A stretch of 33,079 nt of DNA from Spirochaetia bacterium (GTDB taxonomy: Bacteria > Spirochaetota > Leptospiria > Turneriellales > JAOUFE01): contig JAOUFE010000012.1 of NCBI GenBank assembly GCA_029858425.1, positions 1 through 33,079 of the forward strand. Reading direction: 5' to 3'. Positions 6,849-16,234 of this stretch are shown here, piece by piece. Under the pieces are notes generated by a model that made no database searches, was not told where the DNA came from, and saw only the letters and a list, made by a program, of their open reading frames with translations. Both the position numbers and the translations under genes were made by a program. The first letter of the stretch is position 1. Every line of letters starts with the position of its first letter.

Positions 6849-8005
6849 GTTGTATAAAACGCATTGATACGAACATATTCTTCCGTTAAATCGCATCCAT
6901 ATACGCGGCAGGATGATTTTCCGGAACACATATCCACAGTTAGGAATAATTCTTCATTTTCGCGCAAATATTTGCTTAATGCGGTTGTTGAACTTGAATC
7001 AATCTCCCGGTTTTTTCCCCAGAAAATCTGGATTTGGGGTTCCCGCAAATGCACACCGGAAGTTTTTCCGACAGCCATATAAATTCTTCCCCAGTTGGGA
7101 TCGCCCTGATAAATCATGGTTTTTACCAACGGTGAGTTAATGATGCTTTTGGCAATTTTTTTTGCAGCATCGGCTGAGTCGGCGTTTATTACATCCACGA
7201 TAAAGAGTTTTGTTGCGCCCTCTCCGTCTCTTGCCAGCATTTTGGTTAAATCGGTACACAGCGATAATAATGTATTCTCAAATTCAACAAGATCGACTTT
7301 CCCGGCTTTACCGTTAGCCATAATTACAAGGGTGTCTGAAGTAGAGGTGTCAGAGTCGACAGAAAGGCAGTTAAAAGTTTTATCTGCGCACGATCTTAAA
7401 ATACGATCAAGATCATTACTGGAAATTTCGGCATCGGTAAAGAAGTAAGACAGCATGGTCGCCATGTTGGGCTCAATCATTCCCGATCCTTTGGCAACGC
7501 CAACAATCGAGGCGTTTCCAGTTTGTGCCGACACAAATTTCGGAAAAGTATCGGTAGTCATAATGGCTGCTGCAAAACCAGGGAAGTCGGCGGGGTTTAC
7601 CAGTTGATCTTTCAGGGAGTCCAGACCAGCCAAAACTTTTTCAAATGGCAGAGGTCGGCCAATAACGCCGGTAGACGAAGGTAAAACGGAGTCAACGGGA
7701 ATATTCAACTCCTGGGCGGTTTTACGGCAAATTTTAAGAGAATTTTCATAACCATCCGATCCGGTGGCCACATTGGCATTTTTAGAGTTCACCACAATGG
7801 CTTGAAGCAATCCGTTTTGAATAATTTTTCGACCAATTTTAACCGGCTCGCCTGGAAATGCATTCCGGGTAAATACTGCTGCGCTATTTGCCGGGGTTTC
7901 CGAAAAAACCACCCCAAGATCCAGCGTATTGTCTTTGATCCCACAGCTTGTGTGATAAGACAAAAACCCCTCCGGATAAAATTGAATTTTCGAGGGTTTT
8001 ATCAT
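6845..8005 (-). CDS. argJ: Glutamate N-acetyltransferase / amino-acid acetyltransferase ArgJ
   Basis: This 386-residue product has the normal ArgJ length. ArgJ transfers acetyl between N-acetylornithine and glutamate in the cyclic arginine pathway, and some members also use acetyl-CoA. Visible signatures are GSGMIEPNMATMLSYFFTDA, whose Thr (about residue 182) is the self-cleavage site and nucleophile of the mature beta chain, and DSDTSTSDT, KMLARDGEGATK and YQGDPNWGRI. The start is ATG 8005, because the family homology begins right there (IQFYPEGFLSY). The frame stays open upstream only because it runs into the end of the oxidoreductase gene. It lies 28 bases after that gene and could be co-transcribed. 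No other arginine genes are in the window. Confidence 0.93.
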   Translation of the reverse strand: MIKPSKIQFYPEGFLSYHTSCGIKDNTLDLGVVFSETPANSAAVFTRNAFPGEPVKIGRKIIQNGLLQAIVVNSKNANVATGSDGYENSLKICRKTAQELNIPVDSVLPSSTGVIGRPLPFEKVLAGLDSLKDQLVNPADFPGFAAAIMTTDTFPKFVSAQTGNASIVGVAKGSGMIEPNMATMLSYFFTDAEISSNDLDRILRSCADKTFNCLSVDSDTSTSDTLVIMANGKAGKVDLVEFENTLLSLCTDLTKMLARDGEGATKLFIVDVINADSADAAKKIAKSIINSPLVKTMIYQGDPNWGRIYMAVGKTSGVHLREPQIQIFWGKNREIDSSSTTALSKYLRENEELFLTVDMCSGKSSCRVYGCDLTEEYVRINAFYTT

Positions 8006-8033
8006 AACAAATACAGTCTTGACAAAAATAGCC

Positions 8034-11000
8034 CTATTTTTCTGGTTTGGATTTAGCCAAAGATTCCATACCGGCTGCAAAAGCCTTATACTTGTGCCAT
8101 CTCTCGGCGATGGCAATTTTGGCTTCAGCCAGATATTTCCTGGCCAATTCAGGCTCCGTTTTTTTCAGGATAGCAAATCTGTTTTCATTGTAAAGAAAAT
8201 CTTCAAGTGGAATTTTAGGATCTTTTGAATCCAGTCTGAACATCGGTTTGCCTTGCTTTGCATAATCCGGATTATAACGAAATAATGGCCAGTATCCGCT
8301 GTCTACGGCAAGCTTCATCTGGGTCATACCATGTCTCTGATCGTAACCATGCTCAATGCAGTTGCTGTAGGCGATAATCAGCGAAGGTCCGTCAAAAGCC
8401 TCAGCTTCTGCAAATGCTTTTACTGTCTGGTTATCGTTGGCTCCCATGGCAATTTGGGCGACGTATACATTCCCATAGTTAATCATCTGCATTCCAAGGT
8501 CTTTCTTGATAATGGATTTTCCCGAACTGGCAAATTTTGCAAATGCCCCAAGGGGGGTTGCCTTGGACATTTGACCTCCGGTGTTGGAATACACTTCCGT
8601 ATCCATAACCAGAAGATTCACGTTATGGCCGGTTGCCATAATATGATCCACCCCGCTAAAGCCAATGTCGTATGCCCAGCCGTCGCCGCCAAACACCCAT
8701 ACGCTTTTTTTCACAAGGTAGTCGCAAATCTTTTCCAGCAATCGGGCTTTAATCGAGTTTACATGGTGAAGTTTTTGCTTAAGCGCCGCAACACGTTCTC
8801 TTTGTTTAAAAATTTCGGCTTCGTTTTCCTGTCGGGAGTTCAGTAGTTCATCGCTCAAAGAATCGCCAATTTCAGCGGCCAATTCCTTTAATATTTCTTT
8901 CGCATGATCTCTCTGTTGATCTACTGTCAGACGAAACCCAAGTCCAAACTCCGCGGTATCTTCAAAAAGAGAATTGGACCATGTTGGACCGCGCCCTTCG
9001 TGGTTGGTGGAATAGGGAGTGGTGGGCAAATTTCCGCCGTAAATGGAAGAACAGCCGGTAGAATTGGCAATCAACATTCTGTCGCCAAACAACTGGGTCG
9101 CGAGCTTTATATAGGGAGTTTCACCGCAGCCGGCGCATGCTCCCGAAAACTCAAAAAGCGGTTGCAAATATTGCGAACCTTTTACGCTGTCTTGCTTGAT
9201 AAGGCTTCGGTCTACTTCTGGCAGCGCCAGAAAATAATCCCAGTTTTCAATTTCTTGTTCTTTTATCGGAGCAACTGGTTCCATCATCAATGAGCGCTTC
9301 TCCGGGTTTTGTTTGTCTATGCCAGGACATATTTCATAGCATATCGCGCATCCGGTACAATCTTCGGGAGCCACTTGAATCGTGTACACAGAATTTTCAG
9401 GAAAATCTTTTCCAATCATTTCCATGTGCTTAAAGGAATCCGGAGCATCTTTTAAGAATTTTTTATCATAAGCCTTTATACGAATACATGCATGAGGACA
9501 TACAATGGAACATTTTCCGCACTGAATACAGAGGTCTTCATACCATACCGGGATTTCTTCTGCAATGTTGGCCTTTTCCCATTGTGTGGTGCTTAACGGG
9601 TATGTGCCATCCACTGGCATCATACTGACCGGAAGCAGGTCGCCTTTTCCTTCGATAATATTCCCGATAAAATTACGAACAAATTCGGGAGCTTTCGGAG
9701 AAATAACAGAGACTTCCCAGGTTTTTTCGTTAGGAGCAGCCGGAACCGTTACTTCAAAAAGATTGGCTACAGCCTTGTCTACGGCTTCAAAGTTTTTTTG
9801 AACCAGCTCCTCGCCTTTTTTTGAATAGGTTTTTCGAATGGCATCTTTAATGGCCTTGATAGCCTCATGTTTTGGCAGAATATCGGCAATGGAGAAAAAA
9901 CAGGTCTGCATTATCGTGTTAATTCGGCTGCCCATTCCTGCTTCTCTGGCTACTTTATAGGCATCCACCACATAAAATTTGATTTTCTTTCGGATAATCG
10001 TTTCCTGAAGTTTTCCCGGTAAATGACTCCATACAGAGTCAGCGTCATACGGAGAATTTAATAAAAAGACTGCTCCGGGAATCGCGCTGTCGAGCATATC
10101 AAATCGTTTCACTAAATTGTATTGATGGCATGCCACGAATTTTGAAGCATTGATTAGATAGCTGGACTGGATTTTGTGTTTGCCAAACCGTAAATGGGAA
10201 ATGGTAACAGCGCCCGCTTTTTTGGAGTCGTAAACAAAATAACCCTGGGTATTAAAGTCCGTAGCCTCGCCGATAATTTTTATGGAGTTTTTGTTGGCGC
10301 TTACAGTACCATCGGAACCAAGACCGTAGAAAACTCCGCGGAAGGTACCATTTTGTTCTACGGAAAATGCAGGATCAAAATCAATGCTTAAATGAGTCAC
10401 ATCGTCGTGAATACCAACCGTGAATCTTCTTTTTGGTTCGGGCTTGCCCATTTCGTCAAAAATACCCTTTATCATGGCCGCATTAAATTCTTTGGAGGAC
10501 AGCCCGTAACGTCCGCCAATAATACAAACCTTGTTTTTGAAATTTTTAAAATTATATTCATTGTTCTCGTGAAATGCCCCAATAATGTCCATTAAAAGCG
10601 GTTCGCCAATGGCTCCGGGTTCCTTGGTCTTGTCCATAACGGCGATGGTTTTGAGCGTATCCGGAAGCGCCTCGATTAAATGTTTTGAGGAAAAAGGCCT
10701 GAAAAGCCGTACTTTCAAGACGCCCACTTTTTCGCCTTTTTCGGCAAGAAATTCCACAGTTTCGTGAACGGCTTCAGCGCCAGAGCCCATAATCACAATT
10801 ACTTTTTCCGCTTTTGGATCGCCCTCATATTGAAAAAGTTTATAGGCGCGTCCCGTTAAAGAAGCAAATTTATCCATTTGATCCTGCATGATGCCCGGCA
10901 GACGCTCATAATATTCATTGACCCTTTCGCGGGACTGAAAAAACACATCCGGATTTTGTGAAGTGCCCCTCAAGACAGGTTTGTCGGGAGTCATGGCTCT

Positions 11001-11693
11001 GTTGCGTACTTCATAAAGCATTTCATCGGTAATCATTGTGCGCAATTGCCCGTCAGATAATTCCTGAACTTTTTGAATCGCATGGGAAACCCGGAACCCA
11101 TCAAAAAAATGTACGAAGGGGATTCTGGATCGCATGGAGGCAGCCTGGGTAATGCAGGCAAAATCGTGTGCCTCCTGAACAGAATTCGACGGCGTCATGG
11201 CCCAACCGGTAGTTCTAACCGTCATTACATCCGATTGATCGCCGAAAATAGAAAGAGCGTGAGTGGCAATGGTTCGGGCGGCCACATGAAAAACTGCGGG
11301 GGTTAATTCTCCTGCAATTTTGTACATATTGGGGATCATCAGCAATAGCCCCTGAGATGCGGTATATGTAGTGGTGAGAGATCCTGCCTGAAGAGCGCCG
11401 TGAACGGTTCCGGCGGCTCCAGCTTCGCTTTGCATTTCAATTACAGTTGGCGTGGTATCCCAGATATTTTTATGATTTTGAACAGCCCAAGCATCGGAAA
11501 GTTCTCCCATCCCGGAAGAAGGCGTAATTGGATAAATAGCGATTACTTCATTAATTCGAAAAGCAACATTGGCAACCGCTTCATTGCCTTCCACAATAAT
11601 TATGGACTCCGTAGTATTTTTGTCAGAATCTGCTGCAGATTTTTTTTCTGGCGATTTTTTGGAGTGTGATTTTTTTTTTAGCGTTTCCGGCAT
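8034..11693 (-). CDS. nifJ: Pyruvate:ferredoxin (flavodoxin) oxidoreductase, single-chain
   Basis: This 1219-residue homodimer-type enzyme converts pyruvate and CoA to acetyl-CoA and CO2, reducing ferredoxin or flavodoxin. Domain order matches the family: a pyruvate-binding/TPP pyrimidine domain (IAIYPITPSSGMGEL from about residue 50), transketolase C-like and gamma domains, then a two-cluster ferredoxin domain (CIQCGKCSIVCPHAC near 720; CTGCAICYEICPG near 780). The C-terminal TPP domain has CAGCGETPY (near 853), GDGWAYDIGFSGVDH (near 1000) and DTEVYSNTGGQ. An unusual lysine-rich extension of about 28 residues precedes the first domain. AGGGGA precedes the ATG and a plausible promoter lies at 11719-11746. 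It marks an anaerobic or microaerobic central metabolism. Confidence 0.95.
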   Translation of the reverse strand: MPETLKKKSHSKKSPEKKSAADSDKNTTESIIIVEGNEAVANVAFRINEVIAIYPITPSSGMGELSDAWAVQNHKNIWDTTPTVIEMQSEAGAAGTVHGALQAGSLTTTYTASQGLLLMIPNMYKIAGELTPAVFHVAARTIATHALSIFGDQSDVMTVRTTGWAMTPSNSVQEAHDFACITQAASMRSRIPFVHFFDGFRVSHAIQKVQELSDGQLRTMITDEMLYEVRNRAMTPDKPVLRGTSQNPDVFFQSRERVNEYYERLPGIMQDQMDKFASLTGRAYKLFQYEGDPKAEKVIVIMGSGAEAVHETVEFLAEKGEKVGVLKVRLFRPFSSKHLIEALPDTLKTIAVMDKTKEPGAIGEPLLMDIIGAFHENNEYNFKNFKNKVCIIGGRYGLSSKEFNAAMIKGIFDEMGKPEPKRRFTVGIHDDVTHLSIDFDPAFSVEQNGTFRGVFYGLGSDGTVSANKNSIKIIGEATDFNTQGYFVYDSKKAGAVTISHLRFGKHKIQSSYLINASKFVACHQYNLVKRFDMLDSAIPGAVFLLNSPYDADSVWSHLPGKLQETIIRKKIKFYVVDAYKVAREAGMGSRINTIMQTCFFSIADILPKHEAIKAIKDAIRKTYSKKGEELVQKNFEAVDKAVANLFEVTVPAAPNEKTWEVSVISPKAPEFVRNFIGNIIEGKGDLLPVSMMPVDGTYPLSTTQWEKANIAEEIPVWYEDLCIQCGKCSIVCPHACIRIKAYDKKFLKDAPDSFKHMEMIGKDFPENSVYTIQVAPEDCTGCAICYEICPGIDKQNPEKRSLMMEPVAPIKEQEIENWDYFLALPEVDRSLIKQDSVKGSQYLQPLFEFSGACAGCGETPYIKLATQLFGDRMLIANSTGCSSIYGGNLPTTPYSTNHEGRGPTWSNSLFEDTAEFGLGFRLTVDQQRDHAKEILKELAAEIGDSLSDELLNSRQENEAEIFKQRERVAALKQKLHHVNSIKARLLEKICDYLVKKSVWVFGGDGWAYDIGFSGVDHIMATGHNVNLLVMDTEVYSNTGGQMSKATPLGAFAKFASSGKSIIKKDLGMQMINYGNVYVAQIAMGANDNQTVKAFAEAEAFDGPSLIIAYSNCIEHGYDQRHGMTQMKLAVDSGYWPLFRYNPDYAKQGKPMFRLDSKDPKIPLEDFLYNENRFAILKKTEPELARKYLAEAKIAIAERWHKYKAFAAGMESLAKSKPEK

Positions 11694-11966
11694 ATTGTTC
11701 CCCTGATAATACCTGATAATAATAGAGCAAATGTAGCATTAAACAAGATAAATTTCCAGTTTCCGCAACGCTCTACAGTATGACGAAGGACTCTTTTTCA
11801 GGAATCTCCGGTCAATTCTTTTTTAGACGCATGTCAGACAGATGTAAAAAAGCCAGGGGTGCGGGCGCACATGGTTGCGCCGCAGGGGCTTGTTATAGAA
11901 GTTTTACCAGCGCAGCCACTAACGAAATTCAAAATATGCAATATGCGATAACAGGATTTATTTCAA
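11694..11966. other. 273-bp intergenic region, promoter plus hairpin
   Basis: The gap lies between the TonB receptor stop and the oxidoreductase start, both minus-strand. It holds a likely promoter (11719-11746), a near-perfect direct repeat CCTGATAATA at 11702-11721, and an imperfect stem TGCGGGCGCA / TGCGCCGCA (11860-11884). A plus-strand frame of 65 codons here has no Shine-Dalgarno or recognisable content and is not called. Confidence 0.5.
11719..11746 (-). promoter_or_regulatory. Putative sigma70 promoter of the oxidoreductase gene
   Basis: On the minus strand TTGTTT (11741-11746) and TATTAT (11719-11724) are separated by 16 bases and lie about 25 bases upstream of the start codon. The -10 box is good and the -35 box is only fair. 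Confidence 0.4.
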
Positions 11967-14438
11967 TTAAAACTTGATTTCAACCCCGAAGTTGGGCACA
12001 AAAGGCATTACCTGGTTTGAAATCGTAAGGGTCGGGTTTACTCCCTCCTGATATGGTTTGTCGTATCTCCATTTTAATGTATCGCGCGGTTTGTAAATGG
12101 CGCCAAGCACATTTAGGGCTTCAATGTAAAATGAAATTTCTCCCCATTTCACGGGTTTTGTCCAGGAATATCGAAGGTCAAGAGAAATAGAAGGATCAAA
12201 CCACCTTGTATTCGGCGTAGAGTTATATACAGGGGCATACCGACCAATTTGAAACGGATCGCCGTCGTCGCCTGTAATGGTCGTATAAGGAAAAGACGAA
12301 CTGACGGCCAGTTTTCCGCTGATGGTGTGCGCGCCAAACCTGTAACCTGCGACTCCCTTTACAGAATGAACCTCTTCCCGTTGCGAATCAATGTATTTGT
12401 CCTTGTATGACTGGTTGGGCACTCCGGTTTTCAATTTGGCCTGAGTCCAGGTATAGCTTATCCAGCCAAACAAACCCTGCTCGTCCTCTGAGGCAAATTT
12501 TTTCAGCAAAATTTCAAACCCGTAATTATTGGCCACGCCGGAATTTATGAATGTCAGGGGGTCTCCATTTGCATCTACCTTGTCGGGAGAGCGGTATGCA
12601 TATGAGGTGTCGTAAAAATAGTTATAGTAAACTTCGCCTTTTATCGAAAATTGTTTAAACTTTTGTTCAACCCCAAAAACGGAATGCAAGGCTTTCTCGG
12701 ATAAATAATCGGGGGTTACCGCAATTACAGGGTTGCGATCAAAATAGCTCATATTGGACTGCATAAACTGGCTGTATTTGCCGCCGGCAATGGATACAAG
12801 CGTACCGCTGTCAAATTCATAGCTGATGAGTCCCCGTGGATCCCAGATCAACTCTTTGCTTAATTGTAAATAATCGAGACGAATTCCGGGCATAAAAACA
12901 AAACCGCCAAATTTAAACTTGTTTTCGGCATATCCGCCGATAACCTCATTTTTGGCAAATTTGTCGTAAGGGCGAAGTTCGTACTGGGCGGGATCAGAAA
13001 AATTGGGCGGCCCCGTTTGTCCGCTTATTCCCGGAATCCAGGGTTTTAAAGGCACAATATCTATGCCGGAAGATTTAAAATCAAAGTAATAATATTCAAG
13101 ACCAAGCTTGAAAACCGTATCATTATTTATCCATTTTACGGAAAGATCGTCTTTCAGGCCATATATATTGGGCAGGGTTTTTTTGCTGATATCTGCCGTT
13201 CCGCTGCCATAGGTCATTTTCATATTGTAAATCTGGTCATTAAATGACGAAAAAACCATCAGGGTATTGGAAAAAAAATCCCCGGGTTTAAACTCATAAT
13301 AAACACCCTGATTGTGGCTGCTCAGAGAATACTGAACATCGACTCCTTTCATTGTGTTGAGCGGATCATCTCCCTCATGCACCTTGAACAATTCAGCCTG
13401 GGCCGCAGGTGAAGGATTAAACAGAAACTTGTCGCCAGTTCCCATTACAAAAAGGCGAATGGAATTTTTTTCGTTTAAATAGTACTTGATTTTTCCCTGA
13501 TAGTCATAGTATTCGGGAAGCTGGCTCACGGGAGACTTTAAAATCGTATTGAATATGGGAAATAATACAGAGAGATAGCCCACTCTTCCTGAAATAAACC
13601 AGTAACCCCGGTTTATTTTTTCGTTATTTTCAACAGAGATGATGGGTCCCTTGATTATAGCGTTGGCCGATATGAGCCCAATATCGGCGCTGCCGCCCGT
13701 TTTTTTTACCTCATCGAGAGTGTTCATGCTGATAACCGCCGCGTTTGTAAAACCAAAGCTCGCGGGGGCAGCCGATGAAAAAACATCTACTTCAGAAATC
13801 GCATCGGATGAAATAATTGTATGCAGGCCAAGAAAATGACGCGGATCCATTATGGGTATGTTATCAATGGAATAATAGTTTCCGTCCGGATCTGCGCCGC
13901 GGATGACAAGCGAGCCGAAAAAACCGCGCGAGGTAATGCCAGGCATGGATGCAAGACTGCGCACAATATCGTTAAAACCAGCCGGCACCTGTTTTATTTC
14001 TTTTGCGTTCATCGTGGTTCTGGAAACCTGCTGTAGATCGCGCGTGCTGCGAACTGTAAGAGATTTCCCGGTCACATGAATGGCGCTGATGAGAAAATCA
14101 TGTACGGTACTGGTTTTTATTTCGAGGACTTCCTGGAGAGGTTTGAGGTTTTCTGCGCTGATCACAAAGGTGTAGGTTCCGGGTTTTGGTATTTCCAGGG
14201 TATATGCGCCATTTTCATCCGATTTTGTTTTTAATCTTGATTCGATAATGGCGATTGTTGCGAACTCCAGAGGTTTGTCCGTTACTTCGCTTGTAATTGT
14301 CCCCGAGACTGTAATTTTTTCAGGCGCAGAAAAAATTCCAGAAGATAAAATGAGTATCCATGCGATGATGAATACAAGGATCTCTTTTTTTTGTTTCAAA
14401 TAATATATTTTTGTCATTTTAAAATGCCCGCGTTTCAT
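11967..14438 (-). CDS. TonB-dependent receptor with N-terminal carboxypeptidase-regulatory-like domain
   Basis: This protein of about 820 residues has an N-terminal signal segment (VFIIAWILILSSGIFSAPE) and a CarboxypepD_reg/CNA-B-like beta-sandwich (VSGTITSEVTDKPLEFATI to about residue 110). A plug domain follows (QQVSRTTMNAKEIKQVPAG, then VIRGADPDGNYYSIDNIPI), then a beta-barrel ending in a terminal Phe (VEIKF), the usual outer-membrane assembly signal. Such receptors import chelated metals, vitamins or oligomers with TonB/ExbBD, none of which is encoded here. The substrate cannot be told. Two starts are possible, 14438 and ATG 14417; neither has a strong Shine-Dalgarno. A TATAAT at 14450-14455 lies so close to 14438 that 14417 may be the true start. 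Confidence 0.88.
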   Translation of the reverse strand: MKRGHFKMTKIYYLKQKKEILVFIIAWILILSSGIFSAPEKITVSGTITSEVTDKPLEFATIAIIESRLKTKSDENGAYTLEIPKPGTYTFVISAENLKPLQEVLEIKTSTVHDFLISAIHVTGKSLTVRSTRDLQQVSRTTMNAKEIKQVPAGFNDIVRSLASMPGITSRGFFGSLVIRGADPDGNYYSIDNIPIMDPRHFLGLHTIISSDAISEVDVFSSAAPASFGFTNAAVISMNTLDEVKKTGGSADIGLISANAIIKGPIISVENNEKINRGYWFISGRVGYLSVLFPIFNTILKSPVSQLPEYYDYQGKIKYYLNEKNSIRLFVMGTGDKFLFNPSPAAQAELFKVHEGDDPLNTMKGVDVQYSLSSHNQGVYYEFKPGDFFSNTLMVFSSFNDQIYNMKMTYGSGTADISKKTLPNIYGLKDDLSVKWINNDTVFKLGLEYYYFDFKSSGIDIVPLKPWIPGISGQTGPPNFSDPAQYELRPYDKFAKNEVIGGYAENKFKFGGFVFMPGIRLDYLQLSKELIWDPRGLISYEFDSGTLVSIAGGKYSQFMQSNMSYFDRNPVIAVTPDYLSEKALHSVFGVEQKFKQFSIKGEVYYNYFYDTSYAYRSPDKVDANGDPLTFINSGVANNYGFEILLKKFASEDEQGLFGWISYTWTQAKLKTGVPNQSYKDKYIDSQREEVHSVKGVAGYRFGAHTISGKLAVSSSFPYTTITGDDGDPFQIGRYAPVYNSTPNTRWFDPSISLDLRYSWTKPVKWGEISFYIEALNVLGAIYKPRDTLKWRYDKPYQEGVNPTLTISNQVMPFVPNFGVEIKF

Positions 14439-14525
14439 AACCAGGTTTCATTATAACAAACTTTTGCCGGGACGGCGACTGTCAATATTTAAGGAACCAG
14501 TTATTCACCATGATTTAAATTAGCT

Positions 14526-14687
14526 CGTTTTTGGGGTTGTCCAAAAAGTCGGCAATTAACCCCGGAGGCACGGAGAACACGGAGATTTTGATGAACTAAC
14601 GCCTCAAAAAGCATTTTTTTCGCATTTTCTCCGTGCGCCAGTGTCCTCCGTGGCGATATTTTTTCTTTCTTGACAGCCCCAAAAACG
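14526..14687. repeat. 162-bp palindromic, MITE-like element
   Basis: Terminal arms match in inverted orientation: CGTTTTTGGGGTTGTC (14526-14541) against GACAGCCCCAAAAACG (14672-14687), 15 of 16 bases. Inside lie further inverted copies of CACGGAG: CACGGAGAACACGGAG on the left and CTCCGTG repeated on the right. The whole element can fold into one long interrupted hairpin. Minus-strand open frames here are by-products. No transposase is nearby and no target-site duplication could be defined with confidence. Similar CACGGAG/CTCCGTG-rich palindromes are scattered in many environmental genomes, as far as I recall. Confidence 0.65.
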
Positions 14688-14747
14688 TGCATTTTAATAC
14701 ATTTTCACAAGAATATGCAACTCCAATTCGGGAGCCAAAGGATAACC

Positions 14748-15569
14748 ATGAGTAAAAAAAGAATCATAAAGATGGTGTATAAAGCGTTAAAGACTTCGGA
14801 TGGAGCCGGCGTAAGCATAAATCGCTCCATTGGTACACAACAATTGAGCGTCGTCGACCCATTTTTGCTACTGGATGAATTTTCATCGGATGATCCAGAT
14901 GACTACATTGCCGGATTTCCATCGCATCCTCATCGGGGTTTCGAAACCGTAACTTATATGATTGACGGTAAATTGCAGCACGAAGATTCGGCCGGAAACA
15001 GGGGAGAATTGCAAAGCGGCTCCGTTCAATGGATGACCGCTGGTAAAGGGGTTGTGCATTCGGAAATGCCCCTTCAGGAAAATGGTTTAATGCGGGGATT
15101 TCAACTCTGGTTGAATCTTCCAGCCAAACATAAAATGATGGAACCCCGTTACCAAAATCTGGAACCTTCCGATATACCAGAGATTATGGAGGAGGACTAT
15201 AAGGTAAAAGTTATCGCCGGTGAGTTCCAGGGCATCAAAGGGCCGGTAAACGGCGTAATTACCGATCCCGTATACCTTGACGTAACAATAAATCCTGAAA
15301 CAGAAATGCAAATTGCAATGCCTGACAATCATAATGCCGTGGCCTATATTTTTGAAGGAGCTGTTGATCTTGGAGAAGGGTTGATCGACCGGGGAAACCT
15401 CATTGTACTATCAAACGAGGGAGACCTGTATGCAAAATCAGGCAAGGATGGAGCCCGGTTTTTAGTTCTGGCCGCAACAGCCTTAAATGAACCAATAGCC
15501 CGTTCCGGACCATTTGTAATGAATACCCGCGAGGAAATTATGAAAGCCTATGAGGATTTTCGCTTTTGA
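14748..15569 (+). CDS. Pirin family protein (bicupin)
   Basis: This 273-residue bicupin has the pirin metal-site motif HPHRGFETVTYMIDGKLQHED near residues 60-80, followed by GELQSGSVQWMTAGKGVVHSE. This gives the usual His/His/His/Glu iron ligands. The C-terminal pirin domain follows (VYLDVTINPETEMQIAMP). Bacterial pirins include quercetinase-like enzymes and metabolic modulators, so the substrate is not predictable. ATG 14748 is chosen because AAAGGA precedes it and homology begins soon after. The frame is open further upstream into the palindromic element, but that part is not pirin-like. The gene is isolated, and its promoter must lie between the element and the start or within the element itself. 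Confidence 0.88.
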   Translation: MSKKRIIKMVYKALKTSDGAGVSINRSIGTQQLSVVDPFLLLDEFSSDDPDDYIAGFPSHPHRGFETVTYMIDGKLQHEDSAGNRGELQSGSVQWMTAGKGVVHSEMPLQENGLMRGFQLWLNLPAKHKMMEPRYQNLEPSDIPEIMEEDYKVKVIAGEFQGIKGPVNGVITDPVYLDVTINPETEMQIAMPDNHNAVAYIFEGAVDLGEGLIDRGNLIVLSNEGDLYAKSGKDGARFLVLAATALNEPIARSGPFVMNTREEIMKAYEDFRF

Positions 15570-15595
15570 CAAGTGAAGTTGCCCAGTTTGAAACT

Positions 15596-16234
15596 TTATT
15601 CTATGGAGAGCTTGTTTAAAAAAGACTGCACGAGATCTCTTTTTAAAAAATAGGATCCTGGGTTTAAAATCAATCGGGCAGAACTCTCCATGATTTTCGG
15701 TCCCTGAACAAGATTGTTTTCCTGCAGAGTTTGTCCGGTTGAGACAAGGTCGACAATGACATCGGCAATTCCGGTTAATGGCGCAATTTCAATCGAACCA
15801 TAAAGTTCAATAATCTGAAAATTAAAACCCTGATCAAAGAAATATTTTGAGGCCAGCTTTGGATATTTTGTGGCAACGCGGATATTCTTTTTGCTTTGCC
15901 AGTCTTTGTGTTGTTCGCTGTACGCTGTGCAAAGGCTGCACTTTCCAAACGGCAGTTCTGCCGGAATAAAGACATCGTATTGGCCTTCCACCAGCAAATC
16001 ATAGCCAATGATTCCAAAATCACAGGAGCCATGTTCTACATAAGTAGCCACATCCTTGGATCTGACAAGAACATATTCAATATTTTTTTCAGGATCATTA
16101 AAAATCAGTTTTCTGTTCGAGGGAAACTCTGAAAAAGAAGATAATTTCCTGGAATGAAGATATGCAATGCTTTCTTCGCTCATTCTGCCTTTGGGCAGGG
16201 CAATTCTCAGCGATGCGCCTTTTGGGGGTTTCAT
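15596..16234 (-). CDS. hisG: ATP phosphoribosyltransferase catalytic subunit, short form
   Basis: This 212-residue protein catalyses the first step of histidine synthesis, condensing ATP and PRPP. Signatures are LRIALPKGRMSEES at the N-terminus, GSCDFGIIGYDLLVEG, RVATKYPKLASKYF and the PRPP-binding region IADVIVDLVSTGQTLQENNL. The C-terminal regulatory domain of the long form is absent, so it is the HisG-S type that normally needs HisZ, which is not in the window. Its ATG overlaps the stop of the TPR gene as ATGA, and no separate Shine-Dalgarno is seen, so translation is probably coupled. It is the last gene of a four-gene minus-strand unit that also holds hisD. Confidence 0.93.
   Translation of the reverse strand: MKPPKGASLRIALPKGRMSEESIAYLHSRKLSSFSEFPSNRKLIFNDPEKNIEYVLVRSKDVATYVEHGSCDFGIIGYDLLVEGQYDVFIPAELPFGKCSLCTAYSEQHKDWQSKKNIRVATKYPKLASKYFFDQGFNFQIIELYGSIEIAPLTGIADVIVDLVSTGQTLQENNLVQGPKIMESSARLILNPGSYFLKRDLVQSFLNKLSIE

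Noticed and set aside
8331-8846. Plus-strand open frame of 171 codons
   Set aside because: It is antisense to the well-supported TPP domain of the oxidoreductase and shows no family features.
11780-11977. Plus-strand open frame of 65 codons in the gap before the TonB receptor
   Set aside because: It has no Shine-Dalgarno, no recognisable motif and runs into the receptor gene antisense.
14450-14485. TTGACA and TATAAT upstream of the TonB receptor as a promoter
   Set aside because: They are 24 bases apart, too long for a sigma70 promoter; only the -10-like box is notable.
14501-14692. Minus-strand open frame of 63 codons rich in basic residues
   Set aside because: It coincides with the palindromic element and is explained by it.
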